Source: Capitella teleta
Taxonomy: Eukaryota; Annelida; Polychaeta; Capitellidae
NCBI GenBank assembly: GCA_000328365.1
Contig: KB296474.1
Location: 14,270 to 78,269 of the forward strand
DNA: 64,000 nucleotides
Direction: 5' to 3'
Numbering within the stretch: position 1 is the stretch's first letter; each line of letters opens with the position of its first letter. The position numbers and the translations under genes are program-made. Below the pieces are notes generated by a model that saw nothing but the letters and a program-made list of their open reading frames with translations, was not told where the DNA came from and did no database searches. Positions 1-10,722 of the stretch are shown piece after piece.

Positions 1-1519
1 TAAAATCAATTAAGCTTGCAAACGGAGTTATACATTAAAGGGTGCATGATTATAGATTACACGGAATTGCATTAATTGCTGGAGCATAATTATAGGCCCT
101 TGTCAGTTTAAAGTTCTAATGTTTACCGATTTTAGACCCCACCCCTGCCAATAGGGCCCACAGTCTGCACACAGAGCGCTTAAATGATATCAACGTATTC
201 AAATATTTCATGTAATACGTATTACGTGAATTTACATCAGCCTTATTTATGTGATATCGATTTCATGAGCCATGAGAATGTGAAATTGTGAAATTGTGAA
301 CACTTACATAATACATTAAAAGCCCTTTTGAATATCATGAAGCAATGACCGGGCAATAACTGGAGCACATCGGTTATCCCCCTTTCCAAGGTCACTTAAA
401 TGTGAAAACATGTTTATCTATTTTCTTGCAATTATGCAATGAATCTAAAAAGTTCACCCGTCTGCTCACCTGTGCTTATAGTGACTAGCCTGGATTCTAC
501 GTTTAACTCGCTAGAAGGAATGCGCCGGCAGTCATTTCATCTTTTTATAACTTCGAAAAAAAAAGGCGTGTGCTGAATTTTGGCCAGTATTTTTAAGACA
601 TCCCACTTTGCACAATGTTTTCAAAGGCACGGCTATTAGAAAACATAAGATAATCATAATTATAACTTATAACTTGTAACCTCTCTCGCATAGTGAAGTG
701 ATAACGTTCCATCTGGACCCCATTTGGTTGAGTTCCTAATGACAGCTAAAAAAAAAAAAAGAAAAGAGCCCTTTTAATTAATTTTAAAATTGCCCCTTTT
801 AAAGGAATCCGCAATATTAAACAAACGCCTTTAAACATTTTGAAGGTTACTTACTATATTGAGTAGATAGAGATATACATCAATTTAATGCTGTAAACAG
901 GTTATTTTGCACCACGTGCTGCTTCACATAAATTGTGTTAATCACCTCTTGGAATTCCATGGAGCCATACAATAAAAATTGAAAAGCCAAGCTCTGTTTA
1001 ATTACTTGAACCCAATTAATTCGACCTCAATGCAATAAAAGATAGTAAGGTGCATCTGCGCGTCACACACTCTAAATGAATTCTGTGTTCTAAAACACAC
1101 CTTGTCAGGCCCACAATGCCATCACTGTGAATGAATATAAATACGTTATTCATCAGTCACATTTCAAAAGAATGACCAACACATTAAAATCAATTTAACT
1201 TACCTGTGACCAGTGATTTTGGTTTGTTAAATCGTGTAATTAATCAGCCTATGACTAATTCAACATTTCGCTATGTTGAGCGGCATGAGGATTAATGCAA
1301 AGCGAAACATGTTCTGACCGGCAGTATGGTTTTAAGAAATCTCATTCCACCAAACAAGGTACTTTTCTTTTGATAAAGCACTGATAAACTGAACCAAAAG
1401 CCATGCAAATCATTAATTGTCTGGTACATATTATAGAAACGACTTTTAGATAATAAATAAACATGATGATAAATGAAAAGCAACAAGAATATAGGCGAAA
1501 AACAAAAACAATAACTTAC
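1..1519. other. AT-rich flank, no resolved gene body
   Basis: This stretch is AT-rich and I can fix no complete gene in it. It lies downstream, on the minus strand, of the signal-peptide exon at 1,520-1,586, so the missing later exons of that gene should lie here. A good minus-strand splice donor (CACAG followed by GTAAGT) sits near 1,197-1,203, but I could not pair it with an exon in a convincing frame. Confidence 0.4.
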
Positions 1520-1586
1520 TCGCGCCTTCTGAAGCGGCTAAAGCAATCAATGAAATGAATGCTACAAAGTATGATGAAAGTGCCAT
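1520..1586 (-). CDS. First coding exon of a small secreted protein (signal peptide)
   Basis: The exon begins ATG at 1,586 and reads MALSSYFVAFISLIALAASE-GA before a strong donor (GTAAGT) at 1,519. The first 19 or so residues form a textbook signal peptide, with a hydrophobic core ending in small residues. A TATA box lies about 65-75 bp upstream, so this is probably the true 5' end of a gene. The next exon is not certain. Acceptors near 1,381 and 1,390 would both keep a short frame open, giving totals of about 40-52 residues, and I cannot choose between them. I do not recognise the family. The sequence just before the ATG (CCGCAGTC) is shared with the secreted-peptide gene at 19,153. Confidence 0.6.
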
Positions 1587-1650
1587 GACTGCGGGGGTGG
1601 TTCGTACAGCTGACTGATGAGCTTTCTCAAGGCCTCACTATGAGACCTGT

Positions 1651-1660
1651 CCTTTTTATA
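1651..1660 (-). promoter_or_regulatory. TATA box of the 1.5-kb signal-peptide gene
   Basis: TATAAAAAGG on the minus strand, about 65 bp upstream of the ATG at 1,586. This predicts transcription starting near 1,625 and a very short 5' leader. Confidence 0.65.
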
Positions 1661-3043
1661 GCAGCCTGCTCCTCCACGGATGGGTGCCTCATCTTGTGAT
1701 CATTATGATATGGAGGGCAGGGTGCCAGAGCATCTGGAGGTTATTGACGCCCTTTGACGTCATTACTTGGAGATGCAATTCGCATACGGCGATTCTGATC
1801 GGGTGGTTCAGAAAATGTGCAATGCATTCTAACCTCACTGGTAGGAAATATTATGCAAAAGAAACCCTCAGGAATTAATATACTAATGATGCCATTGCGA
1901 AACACAAACACAATCAATCTAATTAATATCGAGCTTTCACCCGGGGTTTTTATTTTATCACAATTTCATCAAGCACAATAGTAGAATGTTCTTCTTATAT
2001 ATTTTTTTTTCTGTCTATCGCTTCGGTCTTTTGTAATCTTCAATGCTTATGTTTAGACCTCAATTATTGATCTCAGATCGAGTATTTTTAACAGCTTATG
2101 CCAACCTTATCATTGAATTACAAAATATAACTTTAAAATGATGATAGTGTATTAGTATTATTAAGTTGTTATAAGTGAACATAATATTAATCTTGCATGC
2201 AAAAGAAAAAAGAAAAGAAAAAAAAAACGTCCTCGAGTGATGTCGTATAGTACATGTATTCAGTAATTTGCACATGTGCTGAGCTTAAACCAGGAAATTA
2301 AAGTAGTTTTACATCGTACTGGTATATTTTCTATGGACGGTCAATAAAACATGCGTGATAAACACATTTAAGAATACACTTTGAGAAACGCCCGCAATGA
2401 AAAAAAATGAGCAAGACTCTTTAAAAACATTCACATAGTTTGATTGCCGAAAGGAAGTTTTGGAATAATGTTGTGGTTGCATGAATGCTAAGAAGATTCT
2501 CTTTTCAGCAAACGGGGACGTTTTGAAGGGTCATCGAGGACCTTTCTAATGTTGTGAAATAGGGTTTGGTCCCAATATGTGTAAAAGCAGAAATAGCCGA
2601 TAAATACGCGAAGTAAAATTTCTTTCCATGATTCAAATACGTATAATTATTTTGAAAAGGTGAGCTTACTAGTCTTGTTTGTGCAAAACCCTGCTCACAG
2701 GGAATGAAAAGCCCGTAATGTAAGCTCAGCTTGACTTTAGGACCCTGAATATCATTATTACTAGGCGCAAGCGAGTAATAATACGATGATTAAAAACGAG
2801 GGTTAATCGATGCTATGCATTAATTGATTCAATTTTGGATTGTAAGTTATGTTGTATAATTTCGGCTATTATGGAGTAATAAATACTTGTAACGCCTGTT
2901 GGTTTCCTCCTCTCAGTTTGTTCATGTAAGCTTATGTCAGAGATAACAGTAAAATAAAGACCTGAAAACGGTATACTCTTTTAAAGAAGCTTCCTCCAAA
3001 TAATAAGCCATTCCAATATCAAGCTATATATTGTTTCCTGTAG
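1661..3043. other. AT-rich intergenic, nothing recognised
   Basis: Short A/T runs and no open frame with coding character. I see no repeat ends or RNA genes. Confidence 0.5.
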
Positions 3044-3353
3044 CTTTATTCACAATGTCCATTTATTCAAGTTGGTGGATATGGAATGCCCTGGTTTGTG
3101 TACGCCAACCCTGAAGTGCCGTTTACCCGGCAGGCGATTAAAAAGCCCTGGCTCTGCTGGAATTCCAAACGCGCGCCAGGCGCGTCGAACACTTCGGAAC
3201 TCCCTCCTCCCTTCCAGTCGCTTTAAATGGAATTGGTGTGCGTGGCTCTTGGGTGACGAGACTCCGATGCCGTGCGGTGCCACCTGCTACGATAAACGGC
3301 TCTTAAGCCCCGCTCTTGAGAAGACCAACCGTAGAGGAAGTTTGCACTCACGG
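3044..3353. other. GC-rich island, possible exon, strand undecided
   Basis: About 310 bp are clearly richer in GC than the surrounding AT-rich DNA, and at least three frames stay open. On the plus strand, a 3' splice site (TTTCCTGTAG at 3,043) and a donor (CACG followed by GTAATT at about 3,353) bracket one frame of about 103 codons, which contains Cys pairs and basic residues. A second plus frame (after an AAG at 3,070) contains GGYGMPWFVYANPEVPF and ends at a stop near 3,226. A minus-strand frame of about 77 codons is open after a GTAGCAG acceptor. Island edges that match splice signals suggest a real exon, but I cannot say in which frame. No family is recognised. Confidence 0.3.
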
Positions 3354-5280
3354 TAATTTATATTTATTATACTACGTATCTCACGAAGCGTATTAAAGTT
3401 ACATTTGAGTCATGATCATGCGAAGAGTTATAGTCAAATGAACTCAAGTCATGCCGCATGCTTTTATGTTAAAAAAAGCAATGATTGGGGGTAGGTAACT
3501 AGGTGCCGGAGTGAATATGTTTATTCAATATAACGTACATATAATTGTTTTTTTGTTTTTGTTTTTTTGTGGTTGCATTGATCATTAAATAAAATATCAT
3601 TGACTTCCAAAAATTTAAATTTCAAACGTTTATGATGTTTTCGATGTTTTCACCACGACTTCTTGAGCAATTATGTAATTCCCGGGACAAGCATAACAGG
3701 ATTTCTAGGCCGCGTTGACGTTATGAGATGAATTAAATCAGTTACGTATTTTTGTGCATTGGAACGAGCCCTTAGGGTTGAGATGTAACCAACATAAACC
3801 CTTTGCCTCTCCTTGGTCATAACACCCATTGTGACCCAATAATTGGACAAGGATGCTGCCCTAGAAATTCACGGTAATTCGTTTATTATATTAAAGACAT
3901 GAGTGATGACCCCAATACCCTGCTCATGGTGTTGAAGTTAGTGGAAAACTTCACAGAACACTTTACATAATTTCATGATCTCAACAAAATTACGCAATTT
4001 CACAATTTTTAATTGCGTAATGATTTGTGCGAATACATGTACACCAAGTGACTCAGTCATACATCTCCAAACCATGTATCCGTTGTACAACATGTTTTGA
4101 AAGCCAATTAACAGGCTCCATAATACCCTTTTCGATCGAAAAAAAGTTATATATATATGTTTTCAAATAAGACGGTAATTTGAACCAATGAAGTCATGTC
4201 GCATTAACCTCGTATCCGATTGAGGTTTCTCCTAAATATTTTCGTTGGCCTTGGTGTCATGGCCAGGTAAAATGAGGAATCCGCAACATCGTTCAGAGAA
4301 CTGCAGAAACATACTTGATTTTAAATCAAAAGATTTAAGAACGACGTAAAATATATCCATGTATATGAAAAGCTCTCACGTACACAGAATATATGCTCAC
4401 GTAGACATATGCACCGATCTAGGGACCCCAGTGCCTAATTATCAATCATTTCCCACGTCTAAAAAAAATCATGAAATCTTGGTTCATTCGAGCATTTCAT
4501 TTTATCAAAGAGCCATATGTATTACTCTCACCAGTAAATGTCATTCCCTGCTAAGATTTGTGATACATTTATATGAATTGATTTTCGAAGTGGACTTATA
4601 AAAGTTGCCCAATCGCTGCCATTTCGTGCCATTAACGTCTATTTTACTATAGACGTGCACCAGCAACATAAAGATGTCGTAATAGACTCGGGTATACTGT
4701 AATTATTGTAACTTGAGTCAGGCTATAACACCTAGCGAATTTTCAACTTGGCCTACTATAAAAGTAGCCTAGCTAGCATATGCCGAGTGCCGACCTATGA
4801 CACGATTCCCTTCCAGTAATTCGACCATCTTGTGTGACGAAGCCAGAAGCAAGTAAATGTGAGTCTACAAGGTCACGCCTGAATGAATTGAAGAAAGCAT
4901 GCCTGATTAAGAGAATCAAAACAAGGCCATCAATCGAAAGTGAAAGTACGTCTGGAATCTGGAGAGATTGTTGAAATCCATCTAGTGGTGCGAGCGATCC
5001 TCGTTAGGCCTACTGCTATATTACATTTTTATGGCATTTATGTGTTGTGTTAGCAGATGAATATCTAGTTGTCCTGCAAGTCGTCCATATTTCTCCGTTA
5101 TTGAATGACTGCTCGTTTTTTCAGTTGCCCGAGTTTCGCCAAATTTACGCATCAGCGGGCCAGAGGTCGCTGCGTTAAGATTTTCGTGTCAGGAAAAACA
5201 ATCCCATTTGAAAAAGAAAAAAGAAAAAAGAAAAAAAAAGGTATGGTACTTACTTGTATGAAAGAGGTTAATGAGTAATG
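3354..5280. other. AT-rich intergenic, nothing recognised
   Basis: No frame with coding character, no terminal repeats and no RNA gene seen. There are short A- and T-tracts only. Confidence 0.5.
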
Positions 5281-5292
5281 AATTTAGAAGGA

Positions 5293-5395
5293 TATAAACC
5301 GGATTATGCATTATCGTCGTTGCTTCCAAGTACATGTTCTGAAGCTCGTTGATGATCTAGCTGGAGCTACATAGCAGGGAAAGACAGACAACATG
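5293..5395 (+). promoter_or_regulatory. Candidate promoter with ATG-only first exon
   Basis: A TATAAA at 5,293-5,298 is followed 95 bp later by an ATG (5,393-5,395), which runs straight into a consensus donor (GTATGT). This fits a first exon that contributes only the start codon. I could not find the following coding exon. The leader region is duplicated at 21.2 kb, where the ATG and donor are not kept. Confidence 0.3.
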
Positions 5396-5580
5396 GTATG
5401 TGGCATAAATTGACGTATAGTTTATTTTAAGAAAATGACTGAGTATTGATTTGAATGGGAAAACATAAAATAAACTGAATACATCAAGGTTGGTATTTCA
5501 AGATAACGCCACAAAAGACCCCAAGGGTAAAGTAGAATAGCCTGGGGTTGCCTCCAACCCGAAGAACATGTGGAGCAGAG
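5311..5580 (+). repeat. Diverged duplicate, copy 1 (other copy at 21,161-21,410)
   Basis: This block and 21,161-21,410 share the same order of recognisable words: ATCGTCGTTG, a GAAGCTACATAGCAG-like stretch, CATAGTTTATTTTAA, then a run containing TACATCAAG.TTGGTA, AACGCCA/ACACGCCA and CACCCCAAG/GACCCCAAG. They are diverged copies in the same orientation, 15.8 kb apart. The block may be an old segmental duplication or an uncharacterised dispersed repeat. I see no terminal repeats or target-site duplication. Confidence 0.65.
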
Positions 5581-6544
5581 GAGCAAAAAAAAATTATGTA
5601 AGGAAGATAATGTTGTAAACTAAGAAAAAGAAAGATCTGGAAATATGTTAGTCAACAGTTATAACAAATAAAAAGATGGAAGTTAATTACTGGTAATTAT
5701 CTGACTGAGTATCAAAGGATATATACAAATTGTTTAGTTTGGGTTTTTACAATTCAGGAAAGGCTTACGAATGTAGGAAAGAGCCCGGAGACTTGTCCTG
5801 ACAGCTAACTATCTGACAGAAAAGAGATTACGTGTAGGTTGAACACGCGTTTGGAAAGTGGCTAAAGTAGGTTTGATCGGCCCGGGCCTCTAGGTAGGTT
5901 GATCGAGGGATGTGGCCTCGAGACATTTGTTGTTAAGTCAATCAAGGGCCTTAAGAAAGCTCACCCTGGGCTGATAAATCTACATGCAAAGTTTAGCGTA
6001 CCCACGAGGGACTGTGATTGCCTCAAGGTCATTTTTCGTTAAAGTCTAAAACTTTGTAAAAGTTGCTTTGCCTGGTTGACTTTTCACCAGGAGCCTAGCC
6101 TGCAGGCCAACTGAATCTAGCTCACCCAGATAGCATTCAAGTGTCATTGTGATACATATTTCGTCGCACAATTTGCCACATAAGTGAAAAAAAAAAAAAA
6201 ACATAATTGCACAATAATGCCCATCACAATGCCATCACTATTAAAAAAAAAAATAGATTGCAGATGTGAACACAGGTGTGGCAAATAACGATACAAATGT
6301 GGCAGTTTATTTAGCGGATTAACCAAAACGGTCGGCGATAGCAAAAGTGAAATGGCACAAATGGGCATTTATGTTGCACAAAGCACATTTGTGGCGATTT
6401 TTGAACTGTTTACAAAGGGATTGGGAGATTAGGCCTCAGATGTGGCAATAAATGGTACATTTGAAGTCATTAGGTGATTGTTTACTCTAGAGATAAGACC
6501 CTTAATGCAGGTCTGAATGACAAAAATTGAAACATATTATTAAA
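5581..6544. other. Intergenic with short GTGGCA-type repeats
   Basis: No gene seen. Around 6,170-6,460 words such as CACATTTGTGGCGA, GATGTGGCAA and AATGTGGCAG recur, suggesting a decayed short repeat. Poly-A runs are frequent. Confidence 0.4.
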
Positions 6545-6545
6545 A

Positions 6546-6602
6546 AAAGTTGCCATCTCAGTGCAGGATATGTAACATATCCTGCACTCACATTGCAACT
6601 TT
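6546..6602. repeat. Nested inverted repeat (hairpin-forming)
   Basis: The outer arms are AAAGTTGC (6,546-6,553) and GCAACTTT (6,595-6,602). Inside are perfect 14-bp arms, AGTGCAGGATATGT (6,560-6,573) and ACATATCCTGCACT (6,575-6,588), with a one-base loop. It could be the fused ends of a small inverted-repeat transposon or a cruciform. No coding role is seen. Confidence 0.75.
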
Positions 6603-6727
6603 CTATTGTTTGTTTCGGGGATTACTACACTAGATTAAATAATATTATAAAATCAAAATCGTTTTTTTTATACTATTTTATTGTTATTAACAGCAGATGA
6701 AATGAAATAACTTAAAATAGGAGAAAA

Positions 6728-7158
6728 TTAAACAATAGCATGTGTCATGTCAAAAGGTCCTCGCTTGTGGAACCTCGTGAATCTATGGACTTCGTAGAAC
6801 GCTGCTTCTCCGACTGCAATGTCCCACTTCATCAAGACAGGTTGAGGATGAATTGACTTTTTTTTGCAGATAGCGACTGGAAGAAGAACAGAATTACATG
6901 TATAATAATTACCATAGCTAGGAAGTACAAAGAAATCGGCTTGGATTATCCATACACAAATATTTATATGAAGGAATTGGAGACATATCAGTTTCAAACA
7001 TATTGAATATAAATTCCAAATACTTACTGCATGCTGTTGTTGAACCCCAAATAGCTGAACCTTAATTGTGCCGACACGGTCATCAGCTCCAACAGGCTGT
7101 TGCAAACAGTCTTGTTTGTGTTTGATCCACCACAGCCAAGCCAGCTGGTAATCTAGAA
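6728..7158 (-). CDS. Possible coding exon pair, product unknown
   Basis: Two minus-strand blocks have splice signals. The first follows a pyrimidine-rich acceptor (TACTTTTTCTAG at about 7,159) and ends at a GTAAGT donor near 7,030. The second follows TTCTTCCAG near 6,890 and runs to about 6,728. Read in one frame, the pair gives segments such as DYQLAWLWWIKHKQD and MKWDIAVGEAAFYEVHR, ending at a stop at 6,728. Read in another, block one gives SWLGCGGSNTNKTVCNSL with two N-glycosylation sequons. The splice phases fit the second reading better; the composition of the first looks more protein-like. I cannot decide, and recognise neither. Confidence 0.3.
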
Positions 7159-8263
7159 AAAGTAGAAAATGTATCAGTAACTCAGCAGTATTAAAGCACA
7201 ATACAATTGAAGGTAGAGTATAGCATTAGAGCAAATGGATTATCTTATAATTGAATAATCAACAATCTCAATTCGACGAAGAATCAGGATCTAATAAGAA
7301 GAGCTATCAAAACGAGATTTCATGCATTACCACTGGAGCAATTACAATGGAATAATTATGTGGTATATCGAGCTGCAATAATATGGCATCTGAACATCCT
7401 GAACATTAAGCAATCGACTCTTAAGCCATAACGAATAGAATCCCTCCCCCTAAATTTAGGCGTTGGTATAATCGTGCAAAGCTGATCATTTAAGTATATC
7501 TCTTTGAAGTCATAACAACGAGCGCACCTCAAATTTTCAGTTTCATGCACGGCATTATCGCCCAATCTTCCCTGATAATTGAATAATAACAAAAGCTTAA
7601 CATAGTACGATGCATGTGAGCCGCTCATAGATCGCACATCAAAGCATATACATGTATGTACATATGCATGCACATGCATGCCTACACAATAGCATGCGTG
7701 CATCATACATGTACATCTGTACACGAAAGCGTGCATGTGTACACGAGGAAGAAGGCGACTCAGTCAGGTGCTGTGTGCGCTATGTATTCAACTTTTAAGT
7801 ATCCCGTCACCGTCTGTTTGCTATTCAGGTGATTAAACCTACTTTATTACGCCTCTCAACTTTCTTAAGAACTACGAATTGTGTGACAACTAATCAGTTT
7901 GGACATCAGAGGGATTACGAAATCAGATAAAAGAACAAAGCTTACCGGTTCGTGAATCGGCGCAAGATAGAATAATTACGGGTGAATACAGAATAATTAC
8001 ATAATCGACAATAGCGCGCGCTATCAGCGACAGGCGCCGACCGTGTGTTGCTGCCTCGTGGGCTCTTAACTTCCTACTGGGCCTATTCAAGTGAGGAAAC
8101 ATTAAATTTGACGATATTAGTTGACAATTGATTGAGATCATTTCGGATCCAGGAACAGAGTAGTAAGTAACAAAGCTAGTTATCTTCCGATGATTACCGA
8201 TCTTCTTACATGACAACTGGGTAATCAATTATAAGTACCCAATAGTTATATACAATTATAATA
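7159..8263. other. Intergenic; one open minus frame of unclear status
   Basis: A minus frame from about 7,570 to 7,356, preceded by a TTATCAG acceptor-like site, contains LRCARCYDFKEIYLNDQL. It might be a further exon of the 6.7-7.2 kb blocks or a transposase scrap, but no donor or family is evident. The region 7,640-7,745 is rich in CATGCATG/TACATG alternations. Nothing else is recognised. Confidence 0.3.
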
Positions 8264-8450
8264 CAGTAAAGACTCGTTACACTCATTACACTGACAAATT
8301 CACTTATCGACAGCTTTTTGGTCGAAACCGATATGCCACAATGTTAAAAGCCCGATACACTGACAAAATTCACTGTTCCGACACTGACAGGCAAAACGTC
8401 AAACATAATGTGCTTTTAAACCTCAGCACTGCACTCCTTATAGACTTACA
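8264..8450 (+). mobile_element. Possible pogo/Tigger-like transposon end
   Basis: TA followed by CAGTAAAGACTCGTTACACT resembles the CAGTNRARNCYCG-type ends of pogo/Tigger elements, of which clearer examples occur at 34,569 and 59,538 here. The following bases repeat CACTGACAAA(A)TTCAC, typical of subterminal repeats. I see no opposite end, so this is a fragment at best. Confidence 0.35.
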
Positions 8451-8557
8451 TCATACCCAACTCGTTTCAGAAAGAAACTTATAAGCAATCCTGGAAGTAG
8501 GATAACTAATAGGATCCCAAAGTGTGGCAGCGATATACAGTGCTTGGATCAGTGGTA

Positions 8558-8587
8558 TAAGTTGAGTTTTATTTCTGGAATCGGCCC
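8558..8587 (+). mobile_element. Solitary end of the 602-bp inverted-repeat element family
   Basis: These 30 bases, ending TTTCTGGAATCGGCCC, closely match the right end of the element at 61,133-61,734, which ends TTTCTTTCTGGAATCGGCCC. No matching left end is seen nearby, so this looks like a truncated or mostly deleted copy. Confidence 0.55.
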
Positions 8588-8985
8588 TTGTTCATTGGGG
8601 TCCTTAATTATAGGCCTATTGATATTAGTCTTATTACAGCTCCTTAATATATCGGCAATTTTTCATCTCGGTTTATGGATGATATAATTATGTATTTGTG
8701 AACGTTGATGATCTTGACGATTAAGAGTTTACGTTGTGTACAATGTATTGTTTAATGCTCTCCTGGATAATATTTGATATAATTATATCCATATAATATT
8801 ATTATCGTCCTCAAGGTTGACATTGAAATTTGATAAAAGTACGTGGATATAAAATCATATCCTATATAAATCTCTACTTATAATGGGAATAAAATCGACT
8901 TATATTAAATGCATATATTTTGCATTACTTGCGTTAATAAGGCAATATCGTATGCATAGCACAGGTGAGCTCTGTACTACATATC

Positions 8986-8993
8986 TATATAAG
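8986..8993 (+). promoter_or_regulatory. TATA box upstream of the 9.2-kb secreted peptide gene
   Basis: TATATAAG, about 180 bp before the ATG at 9,171. A pyrimidine tract ending CACCTCCAG four bases before the ATG may be a 3' splice site, so a short intron in the leader is possible. Confidence 0.5.
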
Positions 8994-9170
8994 GCTATAT
9001 ATATCAGTTCCTTCGACACCCTACTCTAGCACCCTATTTGTCTCTCTAATCAGATCAACAAAGATAGATCGCCTGCACACCTTGCGTTGATAGTACCAGC
9101 TTGAGGCTTGGCCTGCCTGCTTAAATAGCCCTCCTCCCGGTCACAATCCTTCCCCTTCACCTCCAGTAAG

Positions 9171-9428
9171 ATGCTTTCCCTCACATGCGTGCTTCTCGTG
9201 TTGCATTGTTTGGATGTGGCGCTGGCTGGATGGCGAAACCAGCCGGCGTTCTTGACCCCCCATGCCATGGTGGCGGCCAATGGAGGAACACCAGGAGGCA
9301 AGTCAGGGAAGGATGTCCTCGAGGTCATGAGACTGATGCAGATGCTGTCTGACCATCCAGGTCTGCACACAATCTACCAGAACCCTGAAAATCTACTCTT
9401 CAACATTCCAAGACAAAACAAACGGTAA
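9171..9428 (+). CDS. Small secreted peptide precursor, galanin-like N-terminus (tentative)
   Basis: An 85-residue open frame that begins with a clear signal peptide (MLSLTCVLLVLHCLDVALA), with predicted cleavage just before Gly-Trp. The mature part starts GWRNQPAFLTPHAMV. Galanin starts GWTLNSAGYLLGPHAV, so the two share the GW start, an Asn, an Ala, Leu, then Pro-His-Ala at nearly the same distance. The rest is a Gly-rich linker with GGKSGK, then a probable helix (DVLEVMRLMQMLSDH) in about the place of the galanin message-associated peptide, ending RQNKR. There are no cysteines in the mature part. The stop codon overlaps a possible donor (CGGTAAAT), so a further exon is possible. Seen: signal peptide, motif, promoter. 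Inferred: hormone role. The galanin link rests on few residues and may be chance. Confidence 0.65.
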   Translation: MLSLTCVLLVLHCLDVALAGWRNQPAFLTPHAMVAANGGTPGGKSGKDVLEVMRLMQMLSDHPGLHTIYQNPENLLFNIPRQNKR

Positions 9429-10435
9429 ATTATTTCTTTATTCAAAATCCTGTTGTATTTTAGTACCATTTTAGTTTTTATGTCCACTGCTTTAATAAGT
9501 AATAAGTATAGGGAATTCTGGTACTATTATAGAGACAGGAAATATGACAGAAATACTCAATGCTCATTCACACAAGGTCACACTACCTGTGATTCGGTTT
9601 ACATGCATTTCTATTCTTGCCCATGTTTAAACTATGTAAAGACCTTCGTGTACAATTAGTATTTTAATCTTACATCTACTGCCTCATTAGTGAAATGGAA
9701 TACTTTATTTATCATAACTTGTGGTCCTATAAACACAATTTCTGGACAAGCACGTTTGCCTCAATTGATAGCAGAGCTTCCTGGCGAATGCCATGTATGT
9801 AGAATCTTTCAATATCCTCTACATGCATTGCATTGATTTGAAGCAGAATTTCACTCCAGAAATATCTGACCAAAATGACTGAAATAAAGCATTGGATACA
9901 ACGAATTACCTTTTTTCAATCTGATGACGTAATTCTATGCGGTTACTCCGAAGAAAGGAAAAGCGGAAAAAAAATTCTCAAGAAAAACAGGCTGACATTT
10001 TTTTTTTTTTTTGCGACAGGTTGACCATGAAAATTATGTCTGATAATACATTGTACTTCTAGTGGTCTTTCGCCATAATTTCAAGGTACTTTTAATTTTC
10101 AAAGAAAGACCCTCCTTCACAGCCTCATATTTCGCCACATACGACCTTTTCTTTTCTTTTCTTTTCTTCAGGGGCCAACGCCCGACGCACGTGGTCACCT
10201 TCGAATGAAACCATAGTCCTTGAATTATGAGAACTTATCTTTCTGCAATTATTAACACTATAGCCTCCTTATCATTTCTTCATATCAAATGTATGTCATA
10301 TCATAGAATAATAAAAAAATATATCAGGTACGCTATATTTCAATTCGTGATTTTATTTCCTTGATTCATAAGAATTATTTTACCTCTGAGTTCTGTCATT
10401 CCGAGTTCTGAAAACTATTTTGCTCACATGAGGCA
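9429..10435. other. Intergenic, nothing recognised
   Basis: AT-rich, with a CTTTT microsatellite near 10,146-10,168 and poly-T at 9,999-10,011. No coding signal. Confidence 0.5.
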
Positions 10436-10722
10436 TGATTGGGTTTTACTGCCCCACTCAACTCATTCGGGTAAGTACGTGCTACGGGTGCCAGAACAGA
10501 AGCCATTGACTTATCGATAAATCCCAAGGATTCTGCATACCCCCATATGCAGGGGGCAGCACTGCAGTCACTGGAGAATTATAATTATAGCGAGTTACAA
10601 TCATAATTCACGCTCAAAAGCCAGTGGCCCGATCTGGTCTCGAACCCAGGACCTGGACGTCCATGCTCGGCACAGCATTTCAGTCAACCGGTTAAACCGA
10701 CTGAGCTACTTGGTGCCCTTTT
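10436..10722 (-). mobile_element. tRNA-derived SINE, near full length
   Basis: On the minus strand this starts GGGCACCAAGTAGCTCAGTC (an A-box-like TAGCTCAGTCGG). It continues to a B box (GGTTCGAGACC), as in a tRNA-derived pol III promoter. A tRNA-unrelated body follows, including CACTGCAGT, TATGCAGG and TTTATCGATAAGTC. The body matches the copies at 15,041 and 17,513. It is not a functional tRNA because the acceptor stem and anticodon region do not fold cleanly. Confidence 0.8.

Noticed and set aside
5758-5822. A second protease-inhibitor exon (reads VGKSPETCPD)
   Set aside because: It resembles the family's VGKS helix start only by a few residues, hits a stop at once and has no reactive-loop exon after it.
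10640-10722. A tRNA gene
   Set aside because: A- and B-box-like words are present, but no clean cloverleaf forms, and the body is shared with two other SINE copies.
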